Shown: positions 43,531 through 53,393 of the stretch, piece by piece
Numbering within the stretch: the first letter of the stretch is position 1
How the letters are laid out: the number at the start of each line of letters is the position of its first letter
Source: Salinigranum rubrum
GTDB taxonomy: Archaea; Halobacteriota; Halobacteria; Halobacteriales; Haloferacaceae
Length of the DNA: 64,000 nt
NCBI RefSeq assembly: GCF_002906575.1
Contig: NZ_CP026309.1
Coordinates: forward strand, 4,092,001-4,156,000
Direction of reading: 5' to 3'
The notes under the pieces: generated by a model
Told to the model about the DNA's origin: nothing
The model's database searches: none
Seen by the model: only the letters and a program-made list of their open reading frames with translations
Position numbers and translations under genes: made by a program

Positions 43531-45321
43531 ATGAGTTCGGTTCCCGAACGGTCAGAGATAGCGACGGAGTACAAGTGGGACCTCGACTCCATCTACGCCT
43601 CGGACGAGGACTGGGAGGCGGCGTTCGCCTCGGTGAAGGGGCGGATTCCCGAACTGGAGGAGTTCGAGGGGCAGGTCACCGAGGACGGCGAGACCCTCCT
43701 CGAAGTGCTGCAACTCGAAGAGGAGGTGATGCGCGACCTCTCGAAGGTCGTCTCCTACGCCAACCTCCGCTCCGCGGAGGACACGCGGAACCAGGAGTTC
43801 CAGGCGCTCTCCGCCAGGGCGCAGTCGCTCTCCGCGGAGGCCCAAAGCGCCGTGTCGTACGTCGAACCCGAACTCCAGGCGCTCTCCCGCGAGGAGGTGC
43901 GGGACCTCGTCGAGGAGAAGCCCGAACTCGAAGGGTACGAACACTACCTCGACGACGTGCTCCGGATGAAGCCACACACCCGCTCGACCGAGGTCGAGGC
44001 GGTGCTGGCGGACCTCTCGGAGGTGACCGGCGCGGCGAGCGACGTCTACTCGATGCTCACCAACGCCGACATGGAGTTCCCGACGGTGGAGAACCCCGAA
44101 GGAGAGGCAGTCGAGATCACCCAGTCGAACTTCACGAAGCTCCAGAAACACCCCGATCGGTACTTCAGGAGGCAGGTCCACGAGGACTTCTACGACCGCT
44201 GGGCCGACGTGCGCAACACCGTCGGGACCGCGCTGAAGAACAGCGTCACGAAGGACGTCACGATGGCCGAGGTGCGGGGTTACGACACCGCTCGGGAGGC
44301 CGCGCTCGACGGGCCGAACGTTCCGGTGGAAGTGTACGACACCCTCCTCGAAACGGTCCGCAAGCATCTCCACCACCTCCACCACCACGCCGAACTGAAG
44401 CGCGACGCACACGACCTCGACGAGTTGCGGATGTGGGACCTCTACGTCTCGCTGACGGGCGAGGAGTCGCCCACCGTCGAGTACGACCAGGCGGTCGAGT
44501 ACATCACCGAGGCCGTCGCTCCCCTCGGCGACGAGTACCAGGGACGGATGGCGGAGGGGCTCGACTCGCGGTGGGTCGACGTCTACGAGAACCGGGGGAA
44601 GCGCTCGGGGGCGTTCTCCGCGGGGACGTACGACACCCAGCCGTACATCCTGATGAACTACCAGGACGACGTCGAGTCGATGTTCACGCTCGCGCACGAA
44701 CTCGGCCACTCGATGCACTCGGAACTCGCCAACGAGAGCCAACCCTGGCAGTACGCGAGCTACGAAATCTTCACCGCCGAGGTCGCCTCCACCGTGAACG
44801 AGACGCTGCTCACGCACCACCTCCTAGACACCGTCGAAGACGACCGATTCAGAATGCACGTCCTCGACCAGTATCTCGAACGCTTCCGGTCGACGCTCTA
44901 CCGCCAGACGATGTTCGCCGACTTCGAGCTACGAATTCACGAGGTCGTCGAGGAGGACGGCGCGCTCACGCCCGACCGGTTGGATTCGATGTACGGCGAA
45001 CTGAAGCGGGAGTTCTACGAACCCGCGGTCGCCGACGAGCGCATCGAGCGGGAGTGGATGCGCATCCCGCACTTCTACTACAACTACTATGTGTACCAGT
45101 ACGCGACCGGCATCTCGGCGGCGGCCGCCATCGTCGAGCGCATCCTCGACGAGGGCGAACCGGCGGCCGCCGACTACCGCGAGGCGCTCCGACTGGGTGG
45201 GCGGAAGTACCCGCTCGACGTTCTCGAGACGGCCGGTGTCGACCTGACCGACTCCGAACCCATCGAGCGTGCGCTCGCGGTGTACGGCGACTACCTCGAC
45301 GAGGCTTCAGCCCTGCTCTGA
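43531..45321 (+). CDS. pepF: Oligoendopeptidase F (M3B metalloprotease)
   Basis: A 596-residue cytoplasmic zinc endopeptidase that degrades short peptides. The HELGH zinc motif is in LAHELGHSMHSEL near residue 390, with a downstream Glu in EIFTAEVASTVNETLL. N- and C-terminal helical bundles are intact (YKWDLDSIYASDEDWEA, GPNVPVEVYDTLLETVRKHL). It likely processes peptides released by the PAN-proteasome system encoded next door (98 bases between genes). Confidence 0.95.
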   Translation: MSSVPERSEIATEYKWDLDSIYASDEDWEAAFASVKGRIPELEEFEGQVTEDGETLLEVLQLEEEVMRDLSKVVSYANLRSAEDTRNQEFQALSARAQSLSAEAQSAVSYVEPELQALSREEVRDLVEEKPELEGYEHYLDDVLRMKPHTRSTEVEAVLADLSEVTGAASDVYSMLTNADMEFPTVENPEGEAVEITQSNFTKLQKHPDRYFRRQVHEDFYDRWADVRNTVGTALKNSVTKDVTMAEVRGYDTAREAALDGPNVPVEVYDTLLETVRKHLHHLHHHAELKRDAHDLDELRMWDLYVSLTGEESPTVEYDQAVEYITEAVAPLGDEYQGRMAEGLDSRWVDVYENRGKRSGAFSAGTYDTQPYILMNYQDDVESMFTLAHELGHSMHSELANESQPWQYASYEIFTAEVASTVNETLLTHHLLDTVEDDRFRMHVLDQYLERFRSTLYRQTMFADFELRIHEVVEEDGALTPDRLDSMYGELKREFYEPAVADERIEREWMRIPHFYYNYYVYQYATGISAAAAIVERILDEGEPAAADYREALRLGGRKYPLDVLETAGVDLTDSEPIERALAVYGDYLDEASALL

Positions 45322-45386
45322 GCCGTTTTTCGGTCGATAGGAGGCCTGAAGCGGGCGTTTCGAAAGGTTCCCGGGACCCAAAGGCA

Positions 45387-45396
45387 CATTTATGCG
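45387..45396 (+). promoter_or_regulatory. PAN gene TATA-like box
   Basis: CATTTATGCG (45387-45396), 22 bases before the ATG at 45419. It is consistent with a leaderless transcript. Confidence 0.5.
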
Positions 45397-45418
45397 GGGT
45401 TCATAGTGCGGACAACTG

Positions 45419-46642
45419 ATGTCACGGAGTCCGTCGTTACCCGAGCGTCCGCGCCTCGATCTGGACCCGGAGATGTCCGACGGGGAACGGCTCTCGGCGA
45501 TCAAACAGCACTACAAACGGATGCGTTCGGTCAACGAGGAACTCGAAACGCGCCTCGACGAAGCCGACGAACAGACCGAGTCGCTCAAGGGCGAGGTCGA
45601 CCAGCTCAAGCGCCGGAACGAGACGCTCAAGTCGTCGTCGCTGTACGTCGCGACGGTCGAAGAACGGAGCGACGACGGCGTCATCATCAAGCAACACGGG
45701 AACAACCAGGAGGTCCTGACCGAGGTGTCTCCCCGGCTGGAGGAGGAGGTCGCCGCCGGCGACCGCGTCGCCATCAACGACTCGTTCGCCATCCAGACGC
45801 TCCTCTCGGACGAGACCGACGCCCGCGCCCAGGCGATGGAGGTCGACGCCTCGCCCGAGGTCACCTACGACGACATCGGCGGCATCGACGAGCAGGTGCG
45901 CGAGGTGCGCGAGGCCGTCGAGGACCCGCTCGAACGCCCGGACATGTTCCGGGAAGTCGGTATCGACCCGCCGTCGGGCGTGTTGCTCTACGGGCCACCG
46001 GGGACGGGAAAGACGATGCTCGCGAAGGCCGTCGCCAACCACACCGACGCGACGTTCATCAAGATGGCCGGCTCCGAACTCGTCCGCAAGTTCATCGGCG
46101 AGGGGTCCCGGCTGGTGCGTGACCTCTTCGAACTCGCCAAGGAGCGCGAACCCGCGGTCATCTTCATCGACGAGATCGACGCCGTCGCCTCGAAACGCAC
46201 CGACTCGAAGACCTCCGGGGACGCGGAGGTCCAGCGGACGATGATGCAACTGCTGAACGAGATGGACGGCTTCGACGAGCGCGGCGAGATTCGTATCATC
46301 GCCGCGACCAACCGCTTCGACATGCTCGACGAGGCCATTCTTCGACCCGGGCGGTTCGACCGCCTCATCGAGGTGCCGAAGCCCGACGCCGCGGGACGCG
46401 CGCACATCCTCGACATCCACACCCGCGACATGCAACTGGCGGGCGATGTCGACACGACCGAAGTCGCCGCCGACCTCGACGGGTACAGCGGCGCGGACCT
46501 CGCCTCGCTCGCGACCGAGGCCGGCATGTTCGCCATCCGCGACGGCCGCACGGACGTCACCCACGAGGACTTCCTCGCCGCCAAGGAGAAACTCGCAGAG
46601 GACGACAGCGTCGAGGTGCCCGGGCTGGACTACCAGTACTGA
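45419..46642 (+). CDS. pan: Proteasome-activating nucleotidase (PAN)
   Basis: A 407-residue AAA+ ATPase that unfolds substrates for the 20S proteasome. The N-terminal coiled coil (about 25-75), OB domain (80-140), Walker A GPPGTGKT (192-199), Walker B IFIDEID, and the second region of homology (RPGRFDRLIEVP) are present. The C-terminus reads LDYQY. Its last three residues (Tyr-Gln-Tyr) differ from the canonical hydrophobic-Tyr-X gate-opening motif. Monocistronic, between pepF and pdaD. Confidence 0.96.
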   Translation: MSRSPSLPERPRLDLDPEMSDGERLSAIKQHYKRMRSVNEELETRLDEADEQTESLKGEVDQLKRRNETLKSSSLYVATVEERSDDGVIIKQHGNNQEVLTEVSPRLEEEVAAGDRVAINDSFAIQTLLSDETDARAQAMEVDASPEVTYDDIGGIDEQVREVREAVEDPLERPDMFREVGIDPPSGVLLYGPPGTGKTMLAKAVANHTDATFIKMAGSELVRKFIGEGSRLVRDLFELAKEREPAVIFIDEIDAVASKRTDSKTSGDAEVQRTMMQLLNEMDGFDERGEIRIIAATNRFDMLDEAILRPGRFDRLIEVPKPDAAGRAHILDIHTRDMQLAGDVDTTEVAADLDGYSGADLASLATEAGMFAIRDGRTDVTHEDFLAAKEKLAEDDSVEVPGLDYQY

Positions 46643-46719
46643 CCCGCTCGCCCCGCCTGCCCTCGGCTGAGGCGGCCGTATCGTAACGCATTATTCCTCT
46701 CGTCCCCGTTCTCGAACCG

Positions 46720-47214
46720 ATGAGTACCATCCGCGTCGTCCGCGGCGTCGGACGCGCCGGGACGGCGATGGCCTCCTACGACGCGGCGCTCGCGGACGCC
46801 AACGTCCACAACTACAACCTCGTTGCCGTCTCCTCCGTCATCCCGGCCGAAGCGACGGTCGACCTGGTCGAGACGGCACCCGACCTCGGCCCCGCGGGGA
46901 ACCGACTCACGGTCGTCCAGTCCCGCGCGACCGCTCGGGCGGGCACCGCCGACCGGGTCTGTGCGGGCGTCGGCTGGACCACCGGTCCCGGCCCCGGACT
47001 CTTCTACGAGGCCTCCGGGAACGACCCCGACCGGGTGCGCGACACCATCGAACACGGGCTCGAAGAGGGGCGGGCGCTCCGCGAGTGGGCGTTCGACGCC
47101 GAGGAGGTCGCCCTCGCGACCGGCGAGGTTCCCGACCGACACGAGCACGGGGCCGACACGTACACCACGGCAGTCGTCCTCGCCGCCTACGGCGAGAGCG
47201 AACCGATCCTGTAG
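46720..47214 (+). CDS. pdaD: Pyruvoyl-dependent arginine decarboxylase
   Basis: A 164-residue proenzyme that self-cleaves at a Ser-Ser bond (VAVSSVIP, Ser38-Ser39) to form the pyruvoyl group, and then makes agmatine from arginine for polyamine or modified-tRNA (agmatidine) synthesis. GRAGTAMASYDAAL and WTTGPGPGLFYEA are family landmarks. CATTATT (46689-46695) is a TATA-like element 25 bases upstream. Confidence 0.92.
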   Translation: MSTIRVVRGVGRAGTAMASYDAALADANVHNYNLVAVSSVIPAEATVDLVETAPDLGPAGNRLTVVQSRATARAGTADRVCAGVGWTTGPGPGLFYEASGNDPDRVRDTIEHGLEEGRALREWAFDAEEVALATGEVPDRHEHGADTYTTAVVLAAYGESEPIL

Positions 47215-47341
47215 CGCCTCCGTCCCTCTCCCGAACCGACCCCGCCGCGGGCGCCGCGTTTCGTTTCGTTCGCGACCGAACTGACGGATGTGTCCGTCTC
47301 CGACGGCTTTTTGCGGCCGCTTCCCGTATCACGGGTGTCTG

Positions 47342-47728
47342 ATGAACGGAAACAACCCATACGCGGGTGCGCCTGGCGTGGTCGGTGCCGGACAGACGTC
47401 CGCCAACGTCGAGGACCTCTCCGCCGCGGAGCTCCGGCAGCTTCGCCAGGCCGTCGCCGGTATCGTCGCGCAGACGCGGACGTATCTGCCCGACAGCTAC
47501 GCTATCGGGTCGGAGCTGTCGAACGGCTCGAACGGACCGCGGGCGACGGTTGCCGTTCACCCCCCGGTCGGGCACCCGGTCAGCGCCGGGCTCACGCCCG
47601 ACCCCGACGACCTGGAGTCGGGGCTCTCCTCGGAGGAGTGTACCGAGGTCGCTCGCGGCCTCGCCGCCTCGGCCGCGTTCCAGGTGATGTCCACGGTCGG
47701 CGACGACCTGACGCCGACCGCGCGGTAG
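47342..47728 (+). CDS. Haloarchaeal DUF5811-type protein
   Basis: A 128-residue soluble protein. It starts MNGNNPYAGAPGVVGAGQTS, then has a helical part (LSAAELRQLRQAVAGIVAQT), a central segment PRATVAVHPPVGHPVSAGLTPDPD, and a helical end (ARGLAASAAFQVMSTVGDDL). I recall this layout as the haloarchaeal DUF5811 family, not confirmed by search. Function unknown. Leaderless start with CTTTTTG (47308-47314). Confidence 0.7.
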   Translation: MNGNNPYAGAPGVVGAGQTSANVEDLSAAELRQLRQAVAGIVAQTRTYLPDSYAIGSELSNGSNGPRATVAVHPPVGHPVSAGLTPDPDDLESGLSSEECTEVARGLAASAAFQVMSTVGDDLTPTAR

Positions 47729-47778
47729 GAGAGACGCTCGTTCTCGTTCGTCACCCGTTCACCGAGTTTCGAGTCGGA

Positions 47779-48075
47779 TCACTCGCCGAACGGATCGGTT
47801 TTCGAGGCCGTCGGGCCGCCGACGAAGAGGCTGTACGCGAGCAGCGCGAGCGTCGGCACCGACCCGAGGCTCACCCCGGCCGACATCGGCGCCGCGGTCA
47901 CCGTCGCCCAGCCGAGTCCGAGGGCGAGGGGGAGCGGCAAGACGAGGAGGAGGAGGTCGTAGCGGGAGAACTGCCACCTGGCCGCACCGCCGGCGCGTGT
48001 GTCGGCGACAGCGTCTCGGTCGTTTCGCTCGGCGTTCTCGTCGATACCGTTTCTCAGGGCGCTACGAGTACTCAT
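47779..48075 (-). CDS. Small membrane protein (98 aa)
   Basis: It starts MSTRSALRNGIDENAERNDR. A hydrophilic N-terminal third is followed by two hydrophobic helices at about 40-62 and 68-88, and an acidic end (TASKTDPFGE). Unknown function. It ends 50 bases from the convergent DUF5811-type gene. Confidence 0.68.
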   Translation of the reverse strand: MSTRSALRNGIDENAERNDRDAVADTRAGGAARWQFSRYDLLLLVLPLPLALGLGWATVTAAPMSAGVSLGSVPTLALLAYSLFVGGPTASKTDPFGE

Positions 48076-48279
48076 CGGTGCTCACCTCGTTCCTTCCTAC
48101 GACGTTTTTCTACTAAAAATTTCTGGACGGGTTCGGTGAACGTGCACCCGTGAATCCCTGTACGTTACGAATAGCTCCGGATAAGTTATGAATGACGTAC
48201 GGGTCGTGGGCGCACGTTTCGTGCGGTTGCGACGGCTGGCGGTCGGGAGGGTTCGGAGCGTAACGCCCGGAGGAGGGTC

Positions 48280-50076
48280 CTACTTCCCCCAGAATGGGTC
48301 CCGTCGCCGGTGCTTGTCGAGGTACGACTGCAGCGCTTCGAGTTCGTCCGCCGGGATGTCCGAGGAGAGCTCCTGTTCGAGGATCTTCGCGTGTTTCTCG
48401 GGGAGCATGATCCACAGTTCGTCGCCCTCGTCGATCTGTCGTCCGACGGTGGGCCCGTCGATGGCGACGCTCACCCGCTTGCCGGCGCGGGCCTCGCTCA
48501 CGTCCTCGCCCTGTTCTTGAATCCCGTTCAACTGCCCGACGCGCGTCGGCTCGTTGCCCTCCCACTTGACGACGTACTGGTTGTTCTTCAGCGTGCCCGA
48601 CATGACTTCGACGCCGACGACGGCGGGGTTGGACTGGCGGAAGACGTGGTCTTCGAGCACGCGGAACCGACACGGCCGGATGATCTTGTCGAGGACGTTC
48701 TCCTGCTGGGCGCGTTGCATCTCGTCGACGTACGCCTCGTACTCCTCGACGAGTTGGTAGATGACGTCGTCGTCGAACAGTTTCACGCCCGCCTTATCGA
48801 GTTCCTCCTGGGCGTTCTTCAGCACGCTCACGTTGAACGCGAGAATGACCTTGTGTTTCTCCTCGTTCGCGGTCGAGGCGACGGCCACGTCCCGCGGTGC
48901 GACGTCGCCCACCTCGGCGCGAAGGATGGGGACCTCGGCCTCGTCGAGCGCGTTGGCCATCGCCTCTAAACTCCCGAGCGTGTCGGCCTTGACGACGACG
49001 CCCTCTTCGGCGGTTTCGACCTCGATTTCGGCGAGTTCGCGCTTCACCTCGGCGATGACCTCGTCGACGGGGCGGTCACGGACCACTCGCACGGGAGCGC
49101 CCGCCATCGCGTCTTCGAGGTCCGGCGCGGCGATTTTGACACCCGATGCCGCCGTCACCTCGTCGACCCGCTCGAACCGCTTTTCGGTTCGGATTTCGGC
49201 GTTCGGTCTGGGTCGGAGGAGCGCCCGGACCTCGGTGACGATGGGGTCGTTCTTCCCGCCGACGACGATGGTCTCGCCCTCCTTGATGCTCCCGTCGTAG
49301 AGGACCACGTCGAGCGTGGTACCGAAGCCGCGTTCCTCTTTGACTTCCAGCACCGTCCCCGCGCCGGGACCGGTGACGTCGATCTGCATCTCCTCTTTCA
49401 TGTAGCGCTGTGAGAGGCCCATCAGCACGGCGAGGAGGTCGGGAATGCCCTCGCTCGTCATCGCCGAGGAGGGGACGACGCCGACGTTCTTCTGGAAGTT
49501 CTGGACGCGCCAGTAGAGGTCGGCCGAGAAGCCGTTGTCCGAGAGGTCACCGATGATCTCGTAGAGGTTCTCGTCCAGCATCGACCGCGCTCTCGACGAT
49601 TGGGCCTCGTACGTCTGCTGGATGGGCGCGCCCTCCTGTGGGTTCCACCCCGGCGTCGTGTCGATCTTGTTCGCGGCGACGACGAAGGGCGTCCCCGTGC
49701 GTTTGAGGATCTCGATGGCCTCGACCGTCTGGGGCTGGAAGCCGTCGTTGACGTCGACGACGACGATGGCGATGTCGGCGAGCGCCCCGCCCCGGGAGCG
49801 GAGGGTGCTGAACGAGTGGTGTCCCGGCGTGTCGATGAACAGGAGTCCCGGCAGGTCGAAGTCCTCGGGGTCGACGAGACTCCCGGCCATGTCGGAGATG
49901 GTTTCGAGCGGGACCGCCGTCGCTCCGATGTGCTGCGTGATGGCCCCCGCCTCGCCCTCGGAGACGGCCGACCCACGGATGGTGTCGAGCAGGCTCGTCT
50001 TGCCGTGGTCGACGTGGCCGAGAACGGCGACGATGGGGGTGCGGAGTGCGGTAGGTGTGGTGTCTGATTCGGACAT
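48280..50076 (-). CDS. infB: Translation initiation factor IF-2 (aIF5B)
   Basis: A 598-residue GTPase that promotes ribosomal subunit joining. G1 is [11 protein letters not shown] (20-30), G3 is DTPGHHSF, and NKID is the base-specificity motif. Domains II-IV follow, with HARV-type end [19 protein letters not shown]. No intein disrupts it, unlike in some archaeal relatives. The ATG at 50076 ([14 protein letters not shown]) fits; a GTG at 50085 would add three residues. Divergent from the PRC-barrel gene. Confidence 0.95.
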   Translation of the reverse strand: MSESDTTPTALRTPIVAVLGHVDHGKTSLLDTIRGSAVSEGEAGAITQHIGATAVPLETISDMAGSLVDPEDFDLPGLLFIDTPGHHSFSTLRSRGGALADIAIVVVDVNDGFQPQTVEAIEILKRTGTPFVVAANKIDTTPGWNPQEGAPIQQTYEAQSSRARSMLDENLYEIIGDLSDNGFSADLYWRVQNFQKNVGVVPSSAMTSEGIPDLLAVLMGLSQRYMKEEMQIDVTGPGAGTVLEVKEERGFGTTLDVVLYDGSIKEGETIVVGGKNDPIVTEVRALLRPRPNAEIRTEKRFERVDEVTAASGVKIAAPDLEDAMAGAPVRVVRDRPVDEVIAEVKRELAEIEVETAEEGVVVKADTLGSLEAMANALDEAEVPILRAEVGDVAPRDVAVASTANEEKHKVILAFNVSVLKNAQEELDKAGVKLFDDDVIYQLVEEYEAYVDEMQRAQQENVLDKIIRPCRFRVLEDHVFRQSNPAVVGVEVMSGTLKNNQYVVKWEGNEPTRVGQLNGIQEQGEDVSEARAGKRVSVAIDGPTVGRQIDEGDELWIMLPEKHAKILEQELSSDIPADELEALQSYLDKHRRRDPFWGK

Positions 50077-50310
50077 GAAGATCACCCCGGAAGAAGTTCC
50101 TTACGAGAGAGGTGCCGGGGGGGAGAGTTAAGTCCATCGTCACGTCGAACGCGCGTGACCGCACGACGTGGCCGGTGGGCCCCGCGCGTCGCCGTTCGGA
50201 CCGCCACCGGAACCGCTCTCGACACGCCGGGGAAACGGCGTCGTCCGGGCGTCTGACGCCCGTCTGCCGTCCCCGTGGTGTTTATGGTACCGCGCTCTCA
50301 TAGCGGGCGT

Positions 50311-50541
50311 ATGGTACTCGCGGAAAACCTCTCGGGGAAGGCCGTCATGGGTTCGGACGGGGCCGAACTCGGGACGCTGTACAACATCACGATGGACCTG
50401 AAGACGGGCAAGCTACACGACCTCCTGGTCGAACCGAACCTCGAAGTGTCGAGCGACTACGAAACGGACGACGAGAACCTGCTGCACGTCCCGGTCGGGG
50501 ACGTCCAAGCGGTGAAAGACTACATCGTCGTCGGCCAGTAA
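50311..50541 (+). CDS. PRC-barrel domain protein
   Basis: A 76-residue single PRC-barrel (MVLAENLSGKAVMGSDGAELGTLYNI ... KDYIVVGQ). PRC-barrels serve RNA processing (RimM) and other roles. Only eight bases separate it from nob1, so a role in ribosome assembly is plausible. GTGTTTATGG (50278-50287) is TATA-like 23 bases upstream. Confidence 0.9.
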   Translation: MVLAENLSGKAVMGSDGAELGTLYNITMDLKTGKLHDLLVEPNLEVSSDYETDDENLLHVPVGDVQAVKDYIVVGQ

Positions 50542-50549
50542 CGCGCGCG

Positions 50550-51008
50550 ATGCGACTTCTCGACTCGTCGGCGTTCATCAACGACTACCACACCGACGAC
50601 CAGACGGCGTCGATTCCGGCCGTCCGTGAGGAGCTAGACGGCTCCGCGGCGATGCGGTTCGAGGCGATGGAGGGCGCCGGCATGCACGTCCACATCCCCA
50701 CCGAGGGGACCGTCGCGAAAGTCCGCCGGGCAGCGAAGGAAACCGGCGACGCGGGCGTCCTCTCCGACACCGACACCCGACTCGTCGCCGCGGCGTTCGA
50801 ACTCGACGCGACGCTCGTCACGGACGACTACGCCATGCAGAACGTCGCCTCCCGGCTGAACATCGACTGCGACGTCGTCAGCCAGGACGGTATCTCCGAA
50901 CAGCGCACCTGGCGCTACCAGTGTCAGGGCTGCGGCCGGGAGTTCGACGAGGACGAGGGCCGATGTCCGGTCTGCGGGATGGACCTGACGCGGAAGAACC
51001 CGTCGTAG
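50550..51008 (+). CDS. nob1: Endonuclease Nob1 (rRNA processing)
   Basis: A 152-residue PIN-domain nuclease that cuts the 3' end of 16S rRNA. The PIN acidic residues are in LLDSSAF (Asp5), SDTDTRLVAAA and VTDDYAMQNVA. The C-terminal zinc ribbon CQGCGREFDEDEGRCPVCGMDL holds Cys4. The neighbouring PRC-barrel and aIF5B genes put it in a ribosome-biogenesis/translation cluster. Confidence 0.94.
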   Translation: MRLLDSSAFINDYHTDDQTASIPAVREELDGSAAMRFEAMEGAGMHVHIPTEGTVAKVRRAAKETGDAGVLSDTDTRLVAAAFELDATLVTDDYAMQNVASRLNIDCDVVSQDGISEQRTWRYQCQGCGREFDEDEGRCPVCGMDLTRKNPS

Positions 51009-51136
51009 TTCGGTGCAAGGGGTGCGTCTCGGTGACGGTGATTGTGAGCGAAGCGGTGGTCGGAGTTGCGGGTGAGGCCGTCTGATAGAGCAGGAAAGAA
51101 CAGGACCGCACGACACACGGGCGCGGTGAGACCGCG

Positions 51137-51160
51137 GCCACACCCTCCCCAGCCGATTCG
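51137..51160. repeat. Shared 24-base intergenic block, copy 1
   Basis: 24 identical bases (GCCACACCCTCCCCAGCCGA...) also occur at 58111-58134. The two copies are flanked by related GCGGTGNACCGC sequences. See the inverted-repeat entry. Confidence 0.75.
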
Positions 51161-51201
51161 TTCGCTCCCTCCGGTCACTCACTCATCCCTCTCGCGGTGC
51201 C

Positions 51202-51223
51202 GGCGCGGTACGGAGACCGCGCC
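51202..51223. terminator. Perfect hairpin in the nob1/CPBP gap
   Basis: GGCGCGGT (51202-51209), a six-base loop, and ACCGCGCC (51216-51223). It lies between convergent genes and could terminate either, but no T-tract is present. Confidence 0.35.
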
Positions 51224-51260
51224 AGCACGCGCCACGAACTACTCCGACGGGTTCCGAGCC

Positions 51261-52010
51261 TCACACCGTCCCGGTCGCGCCCGCGTACTGGATGACGAAC
51301 AGCACCGAGTTGTAGACGCCGTGCGCCAACGCGGGAGCGACGATGGTCTCGGTCCGCTCGTACAGCACGCCGAGGACGATGCCTAACACGGCGGCGATGG
51401 TGACGTACGCGAGTTTCTCCAGCGGACCTCCCGACACCGCCACCCAGTGGACCAGGCCGAACAGCGCGCTCGCGAGGACGATGCCCCACCGGACGCCGAA
51501 CCCCTTCCTGAGGACGCCCTGTACCACACCCCGGAAGAGCAACTCCTCGATTGGACCGACGAGCAACAGCGACACCGGGATCATGTAGAGGAAGTACACC
51601 GGTGCCTCCCTGCCCTGGGTGATGACCTGGTTCTCGCCGAAGGAGACGCCCAGCGCCTGAAACAGAAAGCCCGCCCCGAACTGCATCGCGAGGAGGGCGA
51701 CGACGGCTCCGCCCGCGAGCAGGAGGGCCCGCCCCGTCGGCCGACGGGTGTGGAGGACCCCCCACGTGTCGGTGAGCGCGAGGAAGCCGACGATGGCGAC
51801 GACGAACCCGACGAACTGGAGGACGGTCCGCGTGACGTTCAGCGCGAGGCTCCCCGCGGCGAGCATGCCGACGTCGACGAGCCACGCCGACGTCGGCGCG
51901 ACGACGGCGGCCGCGACGAGGAAGGCGGCGAACACCACCAGCACTGCCTGTGTGAGTCCGGCGAGGCGCGAGATGGCCGCCTCGCGCGTGTTCCCTGTCG
52001 GAGACTCCAT
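51261..52010 (-). CDS. CPBP-family intramembrane metalloprotease
   Basis: A 249-residue polytopic membrane protein with the CAAX/Abi (CPBP) signature: EELLFRGVVQGVL (motif 1, EExxxR), FGLVHW (motif 2, FxxxH) and LAHGVYN (motif 3, HxxxN). About seven hydrophobic helices. Possible functions are protein or peptide processing in the membrane; the target is unknown. It ends 252 bases from convergent nob1. Confidence 0.9.
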   Translation of the reverse strand: MESPTGNTREAAISRLAGLTQAVLVVFAAFLVAAAVVAPTSAWLVDVGMLAAGSLALNVTRTVLQFVGFVVAIVGFLALTDTWGVLHTRRPTGRALLLAGGAVVALLAMQFGAGFLFQALGVSFGENQVITQGREAPVYFLYMIPVSLLLVGPIEELLFRGVVQGVLRKGFGVRWGIVLASALFGLVHWVAVSGGPLEKLAYVTIAAVLGIVLGVLYERTETIVAPALAHGVYNSVLFVIQYAGATGTV

Positions 52011-52062
52011 CAGGGGTAAACTCGAACTGCGCGCGGTTCAACGCTCCGATTGCCGACGCGGA

Positions 52063-53348
52063 CTACTCGATTTCGAGTCGGGTCTTGTCCGCGACGGCGT
52101 CGGCCTCCTCGAAGTCGCCGCCGCCGAGCAGGCCACGGGCGGCCCGCTTGCCCCATTCGACCGCCGGTTGGGTGAACGTCGATACGCCGGCGAGTTCCCC
52201 GTACAGGACGCAGGCGGCCTCCATCGCATAGAGGAGTTCGCCGAGCGCGTACTCGTCGACGTGGTCGATTTCGAGTCGGACGTTCGGGACGTGTGCGGCC
52301 GCGAGCGAGGCCTCCGTCGCCTCGAACTCCGCGTCGAGGAGGTCACCGAGCGACGACCCGCCGAGGTACGACAGGCCTTCGAGGTCCGTCTCGGGGATGC
52401 CGACGTCGGCGTACTCGCGGGTCGCAGGAGGGTGACCATCTTGTCGTGCGGGCCGGCGCGGTAGAGTTGGAGCTGTGAGTGCTGGTCGGTCGCGCCGAGC
52501 GCGCGGGCGGGCGTCTGTCCGAGGCCGTCCTTCCCGAGCGATTCGGCCCACAACTGGGCGAACCACTCGGCGAAGTATTCGAGGGATTCGGCGTACGGCA
52601 TCATCGCGTTGGTCAGCGCCCCGCGCTCGGCGAGCGCGTACGACACCGCGCCGTACGCGTAGGCCGGAGAGTCGAACAGCGACCCCGAGAGCGACTCCGC
52701 CGCGGCGGCCCCGCCAGCGAGAAGGGCTTCCAGGTCGTGCCCCTGCACCGCCGCGGCGGCCAGTCCCACGGTCGACAGCACCGAGAACCGACCGGGGACG
52801 CCGTCGGGAACCGGGAGCGAGGGGAGGTCGTGCTGGTCGGCCAACCGTCGGAGATTCCCCTCCTCGCCCGTGGTGACGAGCGTCCGTTCGGTCCAGTCGA
52901 CGCCGGCGGACTCCATCGCCTCACGGACGACGAGAAACGTCGAGAGCGTCTCCGCCGTCGTACCCGAGCGCGAGACGACGTTCATCACGGTGCGGTCGAG
53001 CGGGAGCGAGTCGAGGAGCGCCCGCGTGTGGACGGGGTCGACGTTGTCGAGATAGTACGCATCGACGGGTGAGTCGAGCGCCGCCGAGAGCGTCGCGGCC
53101 CCGAGCGCGCTCCCGCCGATGCCGACGTTGAGAAACGCCTCGGCGTCCGCGAACGGCTCGACGGCGTTGTGGATGGCGTTGGTGTCGACGGTCTCCGGGA
53201 GGTTTAGCGCCGCGTAGCCGTGTTCTCTCTCCTCCCGTCCGGTCTCGATGCGGTCGTGCGCCGCCGCCACGTGGTCGTCGAGCCGTTCGAGCGAGTCGCG
53301 CGAGACGCCCGGCGTCGTCTCCAGTGCGTTCCCGATGTCGACGTACAT
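52063..53348 (-). pseudogene. pgi: Glucose-6-phosphate isomerase, one-base frameshift
   Basis: A phosphoglucose isomerase of haloarchaeal type. It opens MYVDIGNALETTPGVSRDSL. The SIS-fold features are VGIGGSALGAATLSAAL and VVSRSGTTAETL, and TDQHSQLQLYRAGPHDKMVTLLRP leads to the break. The C-terminal third (EYADVGIPETDLEGLSYLGG ... FTQPAVEWGKRAARGLLGGG) is in another frame and ends at 52063. Adding a base to the GGG run at 52419-52421 (CCC in the gene) restores a 428-residue protein. The gene is normally needed for glucose/gluconeogenic metabolism. Confidence 0.88.
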
Positions 53349-53393
53349 ACATCTCGACGCGCGTCGGGGAGCGACAAGTACGTGCCGGTCACC

